Part shown: positions 29,626 through 38,119 of the stretch, piece after piece
Layout of the letters: each line of letters starts with the position of its first letter
Numbering within the stretch: the stretch's first letter is position 1
Source of the DNA: a virus
DNA length: 52,647 nucleotides
IMG/VR virus record: IMGVR_UViG_3300049846_001015
Coordinates: 1 to 52,647 of that record
Direction: 5' to 3' (one strand)
Notes under the pieces: model-generated
What the model was told of the DNA's origin: nothing
Database searches by the model: none
The model's input: only the letters and a program-made list of their open reading frames with translations
Position numbers and translations under genes: made by a program

Positions 29626-30190
29626 TTCTAAAATCCCTGTGGTTTATCAATAATTTCGTAAATCCTTCGTTCAGCAAACTCGCTATCGCGGGGGAGTTAG
29701 CCCGCAGAGTCCCCGCATCTTCGTTGGTCGTGATTATCGTCGAGAGACGATTATCAATTCGGCGGCGAATTAAGAACTCTACTGTAGTTTCGATAAAATC
29801 CGACTTCCTGGCCCCGGCGCTGCGGATTATCAAATCGTCGAGAACCAAAAGAGGGACTTGCTGCGCTCGCTGCCACATCGACAAGTTCTCTGAGAACATA
29901 TAGTCGTCCTCTCGGATCTTGTAGTCTGTCAGCATCTCGCAGGAAACCCACAACCCTAAAATGGACTTCGAGAGGGCGGCTTTCATTACGATTGCGGCGC
30001 TACCCGACTTCCCGTAGCCAAATCGCCCAAACAGCAGGAGGTTTTTACCGTCCTCCACGTTCGCTTTGACGTTTACCGCCCACTCCCGCAAACCATCTTT
30101 GTATGGCGCGGCGTCAGGAATCTCAGAGAGTTTACACTCCCAATGATTTCTCGGCAAACGAATATGGTTTAGCAGACTTTCGAGGTTCAC
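29609..30190 (-). CDS. DnaC-like helicase loader ATPase, 193 aa
   Basis: AAA+ Walker A LLFGRFGYGKSGS (53-65) and Walker B PLLVLDDL (113-120), then a sensor-like IITTNED. The size and order fit a DnaC/DnaI-type loader for the DnaB-like helicase that follows. The gene overlaps that helicase by 17 bases. Confidence 0.83.
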   Translation of the reverse strand: MNLESLLNHIRLPRNHWECKLSEIPDAAPYKDGLREWAVNVKANVEDGKNLLLFGRFGYGKSGSAAIVMKAALSKSILGLWVSCEMLTDYKIREDDYMFSENLSMWQRAQQVPLLVLDDLIIRSAGARKSDFIETTVEFLIRRRIDNRLSTIITTNEDAGTLRANSPAIASLLNEGFTKLLINHRDFRSELKA

Positions 30191-30537
30191 TTAGTCCTCA
30201 AGCTGTCAAAAAAATCAGGTCTGAGATAGGCTTCGTACAATCGAGTTAGCCGGGTTATCATCTCGGGGGGCCAGCCAGTGGCGTCGAGAGCTTTCCGAAA
30301 TTTCTCTGGGGTGAAGCTGTCTTTCCGCAAGTAAAACAAGTTCCACCAGAGGGGAGTCAAACTGTCGGAAATGAATCCGCAATCTTCAATCAATCCCAAG
30401 TTATGGAGACTTTGGAGAATACCACAAATGTAGAAAAAGTCAGTGTATGCCGGGCTCTCGGCCATTTTAGCCAGAGCGGCCACCTGCGGATATTTGTGGT
30501 TCTCCGGTACAATAAACTCAAGGCGTCTCACTTCCAT
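30187..30537 (-). CDS. Hypothetical protein, 116 aa
   Basis: Helical with aromatic patches (YTDFFYICGILQSLHNLG; LTPLWWNLFYL). It opens the replication block just before the loader. Possibly a replication accessory protein, by position only. Confidence 0.6.
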   Translation of the reverse strand: MEVRRLEFIVPENHKYPQVAALAKMAESPAYTDFFYICGILQSLHNLGLIEDCGFISDSLTPLWWNLFYLRKDSFTPEKFRKALDATGWPPEMITRLTRLYEAYLRPDFFDSLRTK

Positions 30538-31088
30538 TCTTGGTACTCGCGGTCGCCTCGGTGGGACGCGGCGAGCTTCGCCTTTTGACTTTCATTGTAT
30601 TCATCGGCGAGTCGCTTGAAAACCTTTGCCGTAACGAACTGGCGTAAGTTCACGTTAGTTTTGTTGGCCTCGGCTAATTTCATTATGAAATCATCCGAGT
30701 AATGGGACTGGAGTTTCTGGAGGGGGAACTGGAGACTCGAATACTCCTCCCGATTGAGGGGATCGAAAATATCCGCTAGAGCGTAGATACTGAGTCCAAC
30801 AAATCGCCGCCCCGTTCCCTGTTGCAAAACCTTGGGAGTTTCCGGCTTTCTTCGATACAAAGGCCAGTTGTTCTCCTCAAAGACGATCTTCACTTCGTCG
30901 CTCACCCGTTCGTACTTGAGCAACTGCGATTCGGCGCATTCGGTCAAGTAGTTGAAATCCACTTCGGCGGCGCGAACGTAAAGATGAGGTTGATTCTTGC
31001 CTTCAAGTTCCCATCTGGAAAGGAGTTGAACGAAAGGCCAGATATCGTCGCCGTGGGTCCGAATCAAAAGAGCAAGATCTCGGTTCAT
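30528..31088 (-). CDS. Hypothetical protein, 186 aa
   Basis: Helical, charged; no motif recognised. It is coupled by ATGA to the tail gene upstream, so it is the junction between the structural and replication blocks. Its basic C-terminus (KAKLAASHRGDREYQEWK) could touch nucleic acid. Confidence 0.6.
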   Translation of the reverse strand: MNRDLALLIRTHGDDIWPFVQLLSRWELEGKNQPHLYVRAAEVDFNYLTECAESQLLKYERVSDEVKIVFEENNWPLYRRKPETPKVLQQGTGRRFVGLSIYALADIFDPLNREEYSSLQFPLQKLQSHYSDDFIMKLAEANKTNVNLRQFVTAKVFKRLADEYNESQKAKLAASHRGDREYQEWK

Positions 31089-33055
31089 GCAATCAAAGTC
31101 CTCGTCAATTTTATGTTCGAAATCCTGTACGAACTATTAACTCCGCCTGGGACGTTCCAGGTAAAAGAATCGTTGGCGAAAGCCGGATTGAATGCGTAAG
31201 AAGCCGATCCTGTCCCTGAAAGCGTATCGCTGCCAGTGGGGTAGGTAAATTCAAGCACATTCATTCCCTCTTCCATGTCGTAGTCGAAGCTGACAGTATA
31301 ACTTCCCCCGATAGCCATTCCCACTTTATTAAGTGTGAAGTAGGAATCAGTCCCGTCCTCAGTCGTGTATAGCCACCCGATATCATTCTCAAGACCAGCC
31401 CCACCTTCAAGACCCAAAGCGGAAACAAGAGCGGGAATCAGCGAAGAATTCCCGTCACCGGCGCAGTAGGTATCAAACAAATTACCGGAGGTGTAGGTAG
31501 TTCCGCCGAGACAGCCGACATCCCACACGACCAGCTTTTGAGTAGCTTTGGGACCGTCGGAATCGTAATCAATCGTCATGCTGGCGATGATTCCCTTTAC
31601 CTCTCGGATTCCGCATTCAACAGTCTCGGGAAGCTCGAAAACTACCATCTGATTGAGACGGAGGCAGGGAAGATATGCTACTTCGATATTCCAAGCGTGG
31701 CTTTCCATGCTGAGTTCTTGGAACCGCCGAATAGCCAGATTGAACAAGTGTTCCCTATGGACGATGTACTTGTTTTCATGGTCCTCCTGGGCAATTCCAC
31801 AGGAAGATACGGCGTTGATCTGGGCTACGGCGTCAATCTGCGTGGGAGACCCTTGATCTTCCTGAAAGTCGGTAGAAGTTTGATCTTGCGCCGGCCCCCC
31901 GAAGCTGGAGTAGGTGGGCGGAAATCCTTTGTTCACGAAAGACTGAAAGGTGCTAAAGACGACATTCGAAGTTTTCGTTCTTCGAGATTTGTCTTGGGGC
32001 TGGGACTTCGTACTGGCTTCGGATTCGTCCTCTTTGTGCTGACCGTAAAGTAGAATCTTACCAGTGGTGGTTTGGTCGTCAAACCACGTTCCGTCCTGCT
32101 TAACAACTTTCACAGCGACGTTGCCGTCTTGAATTCTCTCGACTTCCTGGACCTCGGTAACGTCAGATGACCAAATTCCATTCTTAATGTCGGACTCATT
32201 AGCCGCTAGGTTATCAAGATTGACCTTCATCGTGGGAGTCGGGATTCCACTCCGCTGACACATCGAGAAGAATCCGGGGCGACTAGCGTAGCCCCCGGAA
32301 TTAGCAGCGTTTCTAGCGTCGGTGAAAGGTTTTAACCCGCAGTCATATTTAGATAGTTCGGCCCCACGAAACCTAACGATTGAAGTACGGGTGGGAGTTC
32401 TTTCAGCTTTTTCCGCGCTGACAATCCAATCCCGAGAAATATAGACTTCGGGAGAGTTGGAGTCGTCCTTCCAAGGCTCAACTGTAAGAACCCCGCCGAC
32501 TTGAACGAACAAATGAGAGTACCCGGCTTGAGCGACTAGTCGCATTTCTTCGTATAGGGAACTTCCCTCAACCGGACCCATAACTACGTTAGGGGTTACC
32601 GGGGAGAAGCTTCTAATGGTATTGGGAATTCCCGCGTAGTAGTCCGCAATCGTCTCAAGTACGGTATTTACTTGAGTGAGGTTGAACCGCTGCGTACTGA
32701 TTGGCTTTTGCGCCAAATGCGTGAAGAAGGAAGAAACCGTCCCGGAAATTTCCGAGACGGGTTCAATCTTCTCCTGCGAAGCCGTCATAACCCCATTGAC
32801 CCACTTCGTAGTCGGCGCTACGGAAAAACAACTCTCATACCCCTCCGGAAGTTCTTCGCAGCAAGGATAGGCCACGGTTGCATCGAGAACAACCGAAACG
32901 GGTCGGCAAAGACCTTCGCAGGTCAATTCGTACTGACAGTTGTTATTAGCGAATTCAACAGTCGCATTAAACCCGCCGTTTAGGACGTAAGTAGCGCTGA
33001 AACGGAGGAGCGCTTGAGAGTCGCTCGGATTAGTGATTTGACAGGCTTCGGCCAT
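31085..33055 (-). CDS. Tail/baseplate hub-like structural protein, 656 aa
   Basis: The N-terminus is beta-rich with paired Cys. Residues 140-290 (NTVLETIADYYAGIPNTIRS; VEPWKDD; DWIVSAEKAERTPTRTSIVRF) resemble tail hub (gp27-like) proteins. Then comes a Gln/Ser/Thr-rich flexible stretch and a C-terminal beta domain (SYTVSFDYDMEEGMNVLEF) like a carbohydrate-binding jelly roll. It may tie tail tip to receptor binding. ATG 33055 is used because the longer frame overlaps the upstream gene. Exact role uncertain. Confidence 0.65.
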   Translation of the reverse strand: MAEACQITNPSDSQALLRFSATYVLNGGFNATVEFANNNCQYELTCEGLCRPVSVVLDATVAYPCCEELPEGYESCFSVAPTTKWVNGVMTASQEKIEPVSEISGTVSSFFTHLAQKPISTQRFNLTQVNTVLETIADYYAGIPNTIRSFSPVTPNVVMGPVEGSSLYEEMRLVAQAGYSHLFVQVGGVLTVEPWKDDSNSPEVYISRDWIVSAEKAERTPTRTSIVRFRGAELSKYDCGLKPFTDARNAANSGGYASRPGFFSMCQRSGIPTPTMKVNLDNLAANESDIKNGIWSSDVTEVQEVERIQDGNVAVKVVKQDGTWFDDQTTTGKILLYGQHKEDESEASTKSQPQDKSRRTKTSNVVFSTFQSFVNKGFPPTYSSFGGPAQDQTSTDFQEDQGSPTQIDAVAQINAVSSCGIAQEDHENKYIVHREHLFNLAIRRFQELSMESHAWNIEVAYLPCLRLNQMVVFELPETVECGIREVKGIIASMTIDYDSDGPKATQKLVVWDVGCLGGTTYTSGNLFDTYCAGDGNSSLIPALVSALGLEGGAGLENDIGWLYTTEDGTDSYFTLNKVGMAIGGSYTVSFDYDMEEGMNVLEFTYPTGSDTLSGTGSASYAFNPAFANDSFTWNVPGGVNSSYRISNIKLTRTLIA

Positions 33056-33086
33056 CGCTGTTACCCAAAAGGGGCGCGGAACGAAT

Positions 33087-34736
33087 CTACATCTTGAGAA
33101 GGGCTTCGGGAGTATCCTCACCGATAGTCCAAATTTCGTAATCGAAAAATGGCAGCTTATTCTTCACGATCAATTCGAGATCCGTTCTTCGCTTATGGCT
33201 TCGGGCGAAAACAGCCCTCATCTGTTCGGCTGGGAATCTATCCTGACCCCAGATAAACCGATCCTGCAACCTAGCGACAATCCACTTATAGTCGGAGAAT
33301 CGGTTAAAGATATGAGGCTCGGCGTGAGCAAATGAATCTTGCTCGTCAGTGAAAACCAACATATCCGCAGGAGGCCAGGGATCGAAAATATCTTTCACCT
33401 TAACGTAGGCGTCTTTCTTTTCAGAAGAAGTCGGCTTGTCACTTTGCCCGACGATTGAAACACCGAACTGTACCGCCCAATCAATTGTCTCTCCGTCGTA
33501 ACTGCCCAACTCGAACACAGAGGCTTGCGTAAGAGAAGCAATTCGGGCAACTGACTGCTTCGACCCCCGGAGAGTATGCTGCCTGCGATAACCATATCGG
33601 TGTTTCCCCCAAAAGTCGATTCCCAGATCTTGTTCAAATACCTCTTCCCAAGAGTCGATCAATTGGGATACGGAAAACCGCTCTAGCCGGGAGTCATCAT
33701 ACTTGACCGAGGCAATGGTAGCGGAAGCTTCAACAAATCTTTTGATATCCGGAACCTTCCAAGTCGTCCCCACAGAATATCTAGTGGTAGCTGGGGGAAT
33801 CAAACCCGGATAATCTTCCCCAACAATTTCTGACATAGTTGTGTGGTCGGTAAGTAATTGCGGTAGCCCCGCCGCCATACACTCGGCCACGGTCAGACCC
33901 CAGCCCTCACCGTGAGAGGTATCAATACGCCAATCTGACATATTGATAATCTCGTTCAAGTCCTCAACGGGGAGATGCTTGTTCCAGTCAAATCCCGAGA
34001 ATACTACGTTATCCTCGATCCCATATACTTTCGCCATTTTGCGGAGATTGAATCCGCCGCGAGTTTCTTCCACGTCGGCTTTCGTGTGCGCGAGAAACTG
34101 AATCTCCGGGATGGTCTCTTTCATCCTCGCAACGTAGTCGAACGCGAGATCCCATCCCTTGTGCCAGAAATTTCTGTTGATATTCAGAACCAACGGGGCG
34201 TCGGGAAAAATAGGAACTCGCCAAAGCTTCGACCACTTCTTCCGGAGGGAACTTTTCGAAACATCCAACTTCCTAAACGCGGGATTAACCGCATGATGGA
34301 TAACTCGGTCGCTTTCTGCCCGAGTCCACAACTTCTGAGAAAAGTAGGACAGGTGAATCACCGCGCCCGGAGCAACTCCCCACCAGAGATTCAGCATATC
34401 CTCTGGGACTGTTGATCCTTCGTAGGGAAACCAGTAGTAAATCGGAATATTCGCCGGGGCTACTTTCAGATCCATCCAGCCGTTGATTCTTTGGGCGGAA
34501 TCGAAGAAAATAGCTACGTTAGGCCGGATCTCGGAAAGTACACGGTCAATCCCCGCCGCGTCGTAGGCTTCCGTGCGAATTTCTTCCCAAGGGAAAGCGT
34601 TTTCAGCTACGCCATACGGCTCGCAGACGACAACAACTTCGTGCCCCCGGTCGTGAAATCCTTGAGCTAGGAGTTGAGTTTGCTGCCCGAACCCTGTACC
34701 CCGGTTGGGGGAATTGCTGATAATCGCGATCTTCAC
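33087..34736 (-). CDS. GT4-type glycosyltransferase fused to a methyltransferase-like domain, 549 aa
   Basis: Residues 1-380 are GT-B: NSPNRGTGFGQQTQLLAQGF at the start, and the C-terminal nucleotide-sugar motif TSHGEGWGLTVAECMAAGLP near 273-292. From about 410 there is a second domain beginning SVFELGSYDGETIDWAVQFG, similar to motif I of class I methyltransferases, with VFTDEQDSF later. It could glycosylate and then modify the sugar. GTG 34736 has AGGAG 6 bases upstream. Confidence 0.78.
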   Translation of the reverse strand: MKIAIISNSPNRGTGFGQQTQLLAQGFHDRGHEVVVVCEPYGVAENAFPWEEIRTEAYDAAGIDRVLSEIRPNVAIFFDSAQRINGWMDLKVAPANIPIYYWFPYEGSTVPEDMLNLWWGVAPGAVIHLSYFSQKLWTRAESDRVIHHAVNPAFRKLDVSKSSLRKKWSKLWRVPIFPDAPLVLNINRNFWHKGWDLAFDYVARMKETIPEIQFLAHTKADVEETRGGFNLRKMAKVYGIEDNVVFSGFDWNKHLPVEDLNEIINMSDWRIDTSHGEGWGLTVAECMAAGLPQLLTDHTTMSEIVGEDYPGLIPPATTRYSVGTTWKVPDIKRFVEASATIASVKYDDSRLERFSVSQLIDSWEEVFEQDLGIDFWGKHRYGYRRQHTLRGSKQSVARIASLTQASVFELGSYDGETIDWAVQFGVSIVGQSDKPTSSEKKDAYVKVKDIFDPWPPADMLVFTDEQDSFAHAEPHIFNRFSDYKWIVARLQDRFIWGQDRFPAEQMRAVFARSHKRRTDLELIVKNKLPFFDYEIWTIGEDTPEALLKM

Positions 34737-34981
34737 TTCTTTCTCCTATTCGCTATCCAATCCCCGACGGACTCAAAGTATTCTCCACGACCCTCTAAGG
34801 CAGCCAGTCGGCCAGCCATTTTCTGCTTATCGAATTCCGAGAAACAAGTATTGCAGAGACCGTGAAAATTCCACCCCTTGGGAACCCAAGTATCTCCGCA
34901 ACAGCGGCATACGGCGGGCTCGCGGGGTTTTTCCATGTCTCGGTAGAGATTGGAAAGAAATTCGGTTAGAGCATCACTCAT
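34733..34981 (-). CDS. Small zinc-ribbon-like protein, 82 aa
   Basis: CRCCGDTWVPKGWNFHGLCNTCFSEF holds two Cys pairs about 18 residues apart, a likely zinc ribbon. I prefer ATG 34981. An in-frame ATG at 35017, three bases past the tRNA, is possible but has no ribosome binding site. Confidence 0.6.
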   Translation of the reverse strand: MSDALTEFLSNLYRDMEKPREPAVCRCCGDTWVPKGWNFHGLCNTCFSEFDKQKMAGRLAALEGRGEYFESVGDWIANRRKK

Positions 34982-35019
34982 AGCTTTATGGGCTTTCCGA
35001 AAAACTTGTCGTATCATAA

Positions 35020-35086
35020 AGGCAAGTGCGGGAATCGAACCCGCCTTACGCATCTTGAAACTGCGATGTCTCCCAGAGCACCTGCC
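35020..35086 (-). tRNA. Short tRNA with anticodon UCA, tRNA-Cys-like acceptor
   Basis: Acceptor GGCAGGT/ACTTGCC (one G:U); anticodon arm CGCAG-TTTCAAG-ATGCG (four pairs and a G-A closing mismatch); variable loop TAAG; T arm GCGGG-TTCGATT-CCCGC. The loop gives anticodon UCA, which reads UGA. Only 14 bases separate acceptor and anticodon stems, so the D arm is strongly reduced; total 67 bases. G2:C71, C3:G70 and U73 are the acceptor identity elements of tRNA-Cys. It lacks the long variable arm of tRNA-Sec. Whether it is charged is unknown. Confidence 0.7.
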
Positions 35087-35092
35087 CGTAGC

Positions 35093-35416
35093 TTAGGACT
35101 GGATTCCAAGCCAAGCGTGAACGTCCTCGAAATCGGCCCGATAGAAACGGTTGATTTTGTTGAGAAGCGTTTTGCAGTCAGGGAGAACTTTCGCGGTCTT
35201 TTCGACTTCCTTGTAGGGAATACCGCGAATGAAAGCCAGAGCCAATTGAGCCATCCGAGATTCGTTCCTGAGACGGTAAATCCGGTGCCACTCAAGTTGG
35301 TTGCGATAATCCGGCGCGGCTTTCTTGGATTCTTTCCGGATTATCTTTGACTCCGCGCTGAGAGATTTGACATTGACGCGGAGACGGTGGATAGCGAAGG
35401 TTTTTTCGAGAAACAT
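35093..35416 (-). CDS. Conserved small phage protein, 107 aa
   Basis: MFLEKTFAIHRLRVNVKSLS then RNQLEWHRIYRLRNESRMAQ and LALAFIRGIPYKEVE match a frequent phage protein of helical build, function unknown. AAGGAG lies 9 bases before ATG 35416. The 80-base leader has a GC hairpin and the sequence AATACCATTAAGGAG, similar to the leader at about 7700. Confidence 0.72.
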   Translation of the reverse strand: MFLEKTFAIHRLRVNVKSLSAESKIIRKESKKAAPDYRNQLEWHRIYRLRNESRMAQLALAFIRGIPYKEVEKTAKVLPDCKTLLNKINRFYRADFEDVHAWLGIQS

Positions 35417-35496
35417 GGTAAATGACTCCTTAATGGTATTGAAATGGAAACGCCGCCCATCTCTCGGCGGACCCCGGCATTCAGTACCCTCTCAAT

Positions 35497-35718
35497 TTAC
35501 CATCGCCCATCGGGACACTCCTCGGATTTCAGTTGAATTTTCTCGGCGAGAAAACACCCGCAAAGGCCGCACACGCTTCCCGCGCGGAATTCACAAGTCG
35601 AGCAAATATTGTGGGCCTCTACTTGAGCCCCGTAATCCCTTGTGGATTTACCCCAGGCTCGGGCTTGCGCTCGGACGCATTTGAAAGCGCCGACAAACAA
35701 TCCAATGATGAAATTCAT
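35497..35718 (-). CDS. DUF6171-like Cys-rich small protein, 73 aa
   Basis: The C-terminal half CSTCEFRAGSVCGLCGCFLA, then KSEECPDGRW, matches the DUF6171-type pattern (C-x2-C ... C-x2-C-x-C ... C-P-x-G-x-W), a small metal-binding module. The N-terminus FIIGLFVGAFKCV may be a short membrane or amphipathic helix. ATG overlaps the previous stop (ATGA). Confidence 0.68.
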   Translation of the reverse strand: MNFIIGLFVGAFKCVRAQARAWGKSTRDYGAQVEAHNICSTCEFRAGSVCGLCGCFLAEKIQLKSEECPDGRW

Positions 35719-35969
35719 TTCTTCGGCTCGCATTTAGTACAAACTTGGCAACAGACCTCCGGACCCTTCGTTCGAGCCAGAGTGCATTTTCCGTGGACTT
35801 CGCAGTTGTAGATCGGAATCCCCGGACACTTCGAACAGGAACTTGTTCGTTTAGTGCCGCATTGCTTGCCGCGATGGGTGCAACTTCGGATCTGTTGTAG
35901 GGTAAACCCGTTGGCGTAAGTCCGAGCCGCCCCGGTTTTCATCAGATTATTGTTCTTGGCGTTTTTCAT
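35715..35969 (-). CDS. Cys-rich protein, intact paralog of the UGA-interrupted gene, 84 aa
   Basis: ANGFTLQQIRSCTHRGKQCG, SSCSKCPG, CEVHGKCTL and EVCCQVCTKC give about 11 Cys in 60 residues. This looks like a metal-binding or disulfide protein of a family I recall from planctomycetal phages (HRG ... C-x-C ... HG-x-C ... C-x2-C). It overlaps the preceding paralog. The Cys of SSC aligns without gaps with the UGA of that gene. Confidence 0.65.
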   Translation of the reverse strand: MKNAKNNNLMKTGAARTYANGFTLQQIRSCTHRGKQCGTKRTSSCSKCPGIPIYNCEVHGKCTLARTKGPEVCCQVCTKCEPKK

Positions 35970-36186
35970 AGTTAGTACAAGTGGCACAGGGCTGCTGTTT
36001 CTGGGTTGAAGTATACTTTTTTATCGCACACAGACCGTGTACGGCGCATTCAAATACGACTCCTTTACCCCGTCAGCCGCCCCCGACTTTATCTCCTGTG
36101 GGTTTACCGCGATGAACACACAACTCTAACTCGGCCTCTGTGAATCCGTTGGCGAGTTTTACGTTTTTGCCCTTCTTGCAACTCAT
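35947..36186 (-). pseudogene. Cys-rich gene with in-frame UGA at a conserved Cys position (pseudogene or recoded)
   Basis: ATG 36186 opens a frame (SCKKGKNVKLANGFTEAELE, then CVHRGKPTGDKVGGG). It meets TGA at 36075-36073 and continues in the same frame as RGKGVVFECAVHGLC ... QQPCATCTNYE to a TAA at 35947. Both halves match the neighbouring gene 35715-35969. From the shared HRGK, the tenth residue is Cys in that paralog and UGA here. If UGA is read as Cys, the product is 79 residues and complete. Otherwise it is a 37-residue fragment. Confidence 0.7.
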
Positions 36187-36204
36187 AGGACACCGAAAGG
36201 ACTG

Positions 36205-37500
36205 CTAACGAGGTTCGAACTTCTTGATCTTTCCGTCGTCCTCGAATTGATCCAGAGTTACTTGGTCGAATCGGTCTCGACGGAATTGCTCTGGACGCAT
36301 GTGGATTCCCCGCTCTCCCAAATAGAGACCCCGATTTACGGTAGGAGCAAGTCGGACGAATCCCGCATCGTCGAAACCGATCCAGGTAGCCCCATCTTGA
36401 CCAGACGGAATTGAGGCGTGTAATATCCGACGGTGTTCAATGGAATTGGCATCTGGAATAAATCCGCCCTGGAATGTCTTGAAGTTGGATTGGGCTTTCG
36501 GCTTAAACCACTCCATAATGGTTCGGTGAGGACGGCGAGAATACTCCACGTTGAGGAATAAGTTCTGGTACTCCAGAACGAATCCTCGGATGGAGTCCCA
36601 AGTTGATTTCGGCATCAGGTAGCCCCACCAATTTGTGTAGGTGGCGTAAACTTGCCGTTGTAGCGGGATCTTCTGGTCTTTCGGCAAAAGGCACTTAGAC
36701 CATCCCTGAACAGCGCCGATATTCGTGTAGTTCTTCTGACCCCACTTGAGAAGGTTTTCACAGAACTGGAGATAGTTGTCGGAGGGAACCATGTCATCTT
36801 CGAAGATGAAAACACGGTCGTACCCCATGTTCTGGAAAAGCTGTTCTCGGGCGTCGATTAGAGTTCGCCCGCAGCCCAAATTCATCCGGTGTTTTACGAC
36901 GTTGAATCCGTCGAGGTCCGAAGCAATTTCGTCTCGTATTCGTGATTCATGCGATGCCAGTGGACGATCCAGGAAAGCGAAACAATCATATTCTGACAGC
37001 GTTTTGTTTTTACGAAGGGCTCCGAGGGTACGAGAGAAGTAGTCCCTTCGATTACACCCGATAATGGCGATAGCCGCATCTTTTTTCTTCTCGAACATGG
37101 AGGAAATATTGTAGGCGTGGGCCTCGAAAGCCATCTTCCCGGTTACTCGCTCGCGCATTAGCAACTCGGGACGTTTCGCGGCGTCCGCTGGCTTTTTCTC
37201 CATGATCTTCGACCATTCGTGGGGGTTCTTCAAAGGGCGAATCGTGGTCACCCCCTTACGAACGTCACGCCCTTCCCATTTCTGGGAATGCCAGTAAAGC
37301 TTGCAGAGAACATTACCGGATTGGCTGAGAATCAATCGGGGAGTTCCCAATTCCGAGATCAACTCCCAAGTGGAGAATTCGGGGTCTTCAAACTTGCCAT
37401 CGGGTTTGAAACGAATCCGGCGATTGCTGGAGTTGGGACTCGTTACAGCAAACTCCTCTTGACTCACAAAGAGATCATAGATCTCATAGTTTTCAGCCAT
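36205..37500 (-). CDS. Glycosyltransferase (GT-A, GNT-I-like), 431 aa
   Basis: The domain starts near residue 140: AIAIIGCNRRDYFSRTLGAL, LDRP, NLGCGRTLIDAREQLF, and the metal-binding VFIFEDDMVPS (E-D-D) near 231. Then come GAVQGWSKC and WWGYLMPKSTW. The first 130 residues are extra and beta-rich. ATG 37500 has GGAGA upstream. Acceptor unknown; the cluster position suggests virion or surface sugars. Confidence 0.8.
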   Translation of the reverse strand: MAENYEIYDLFVSQEEFAVTSPNSSNRRIRFKPDGKFEDPEFSTWELISELGTPRLILSQSGNVLCKLYWHSQKWEGRDVRKGVTTIRPLKNPHEWSKIMEKKPADAAKRPELLMRERVTGKMAFEAHAYNISSMFEKKKDAAIAIIGCNRRDYFSRTLGALRKNKTLSEYDCFAFLDRPLASHESRIRDEIASDLDGFNVVKHRMNLGCGRTLIDAREQLFQNMGYDRVFIFEDDMVPSDNYLQFCENLLKWGQKNYTNIGAVQGWSKCLLPKDQKIPLQRQVYATYTNWWGYLMPKSTWDSIRGFVLEYQNLFLNVEYSRRPHRTIMEWFKPKAQSNFKTFQGGFIPDANSIEHRRILHASIPSGQDGATWIGFDDAGFVRLAPTVNRGLYLGERGIHMRPEQFRRDRFDQVTLDQFEDDGKIKKFEPR

Positions 37501-37858
37501 TCTCTTCTCCGTCTACGTCACTTGCTGCCTCGGCCAAAAGAGGACCACCGGGCTTGTAATTCTCGCCCACAAACTTAGCAAAGTGAGCACCGTTGATTTG
37601 GATCTGCCGTTGCAGCAACTTGGCGCGCTCCAAGCCGTTTTCGTGAATGTCATTGGGGAGCCGAAATCGGACTCGGATCAAGTCCGAGGGACCAAGGACT
37701 TCGCCTTTGTCCCCGGTTAGAGCGGAATGTTGAACCTCGTCGATATGGACGACCTCGTAAACCTCATCGTCATCTTTGAGTGAATCGGGGATGGCCGGGA
37801 TCTGAACCCCATCCATAGTAACCGTTCGGCGAATCAAGTCCATTTCGTATCTAGCCAT
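37493..37858 (-). CDS. Hypothetical protein, 121 aa
   Basis: A beta-rich start (MDLIRRTVTMDGVQIPAIPD) and a helical, acidic end. No family is recognised. AGGAG is 5 bases before ATG 37858. Confidence 0.6.
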   Translation of the reverse strand: MARYEMDLIRRTVTMDGVQIPAIPDSLKDDDEVYEVVHIDEVQHSALTGDKGEVLGPSDLIRVRFRLPNDIHENGLERAKLLQRQIQINGAHFAKFVGENYKPGGPLLAEAASDVDGEENG

Positions 37859-38114
37859 TCGTTCTCCTAACATCCTTCAATCGGGGAGTGAATTTTGCTT
37901 GCCGTTCGTCGGTAAACCGGCCAAATCCGAGACGGTCATGTTCATAGGGAACATACCCGTAGATTCCGCCTTTTGTGTCCTTCTTATCCAGAATATCGGC
38001 CTCCATTACGATTCCCACCGCTTTCGGCTTATCCGGTGGGTAGAAAGCGGAGTATTCCCCGGAAAGCATGTTAGGTACAAGGCGACAGCGGATATGGCGG
38101 AGTTCTTTTTTCAT
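37851..38114 (-). CDS. Hypothetical protein, possibly leaderless, 87 aa
   Basis: Contains GIVMEADILDKKDTKGGIYGYVPY, a short beta-rich protein. No ribosome binding site precedes ATG 38114. A promoter-like pair ends 5 bases upstream, so its own transcript would begin near the ATG. Confidence 0.6.
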   Translation of the reverse strand: MKKELRHIRCRLVPNMLSGEYSAFYPPDKPKAVGIVMEADILDKKDTKGGIYGYVPYEHDRLGFGRFTDERQAKFTPRLKDVRRTNG

Positions 38115-38119
38115 GGTTG

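Noticed and set aside
35020-35086. Selenocysteine tRNA
   Set aside because: Anticodon UCA fits, but the acceptor stem is 7 bp, the variable loop is 4 bases and the size is 67 bases. tRNA-Sec has an extended acceptor and a long variable arm. No SelB-type element is visible next to the UGA.
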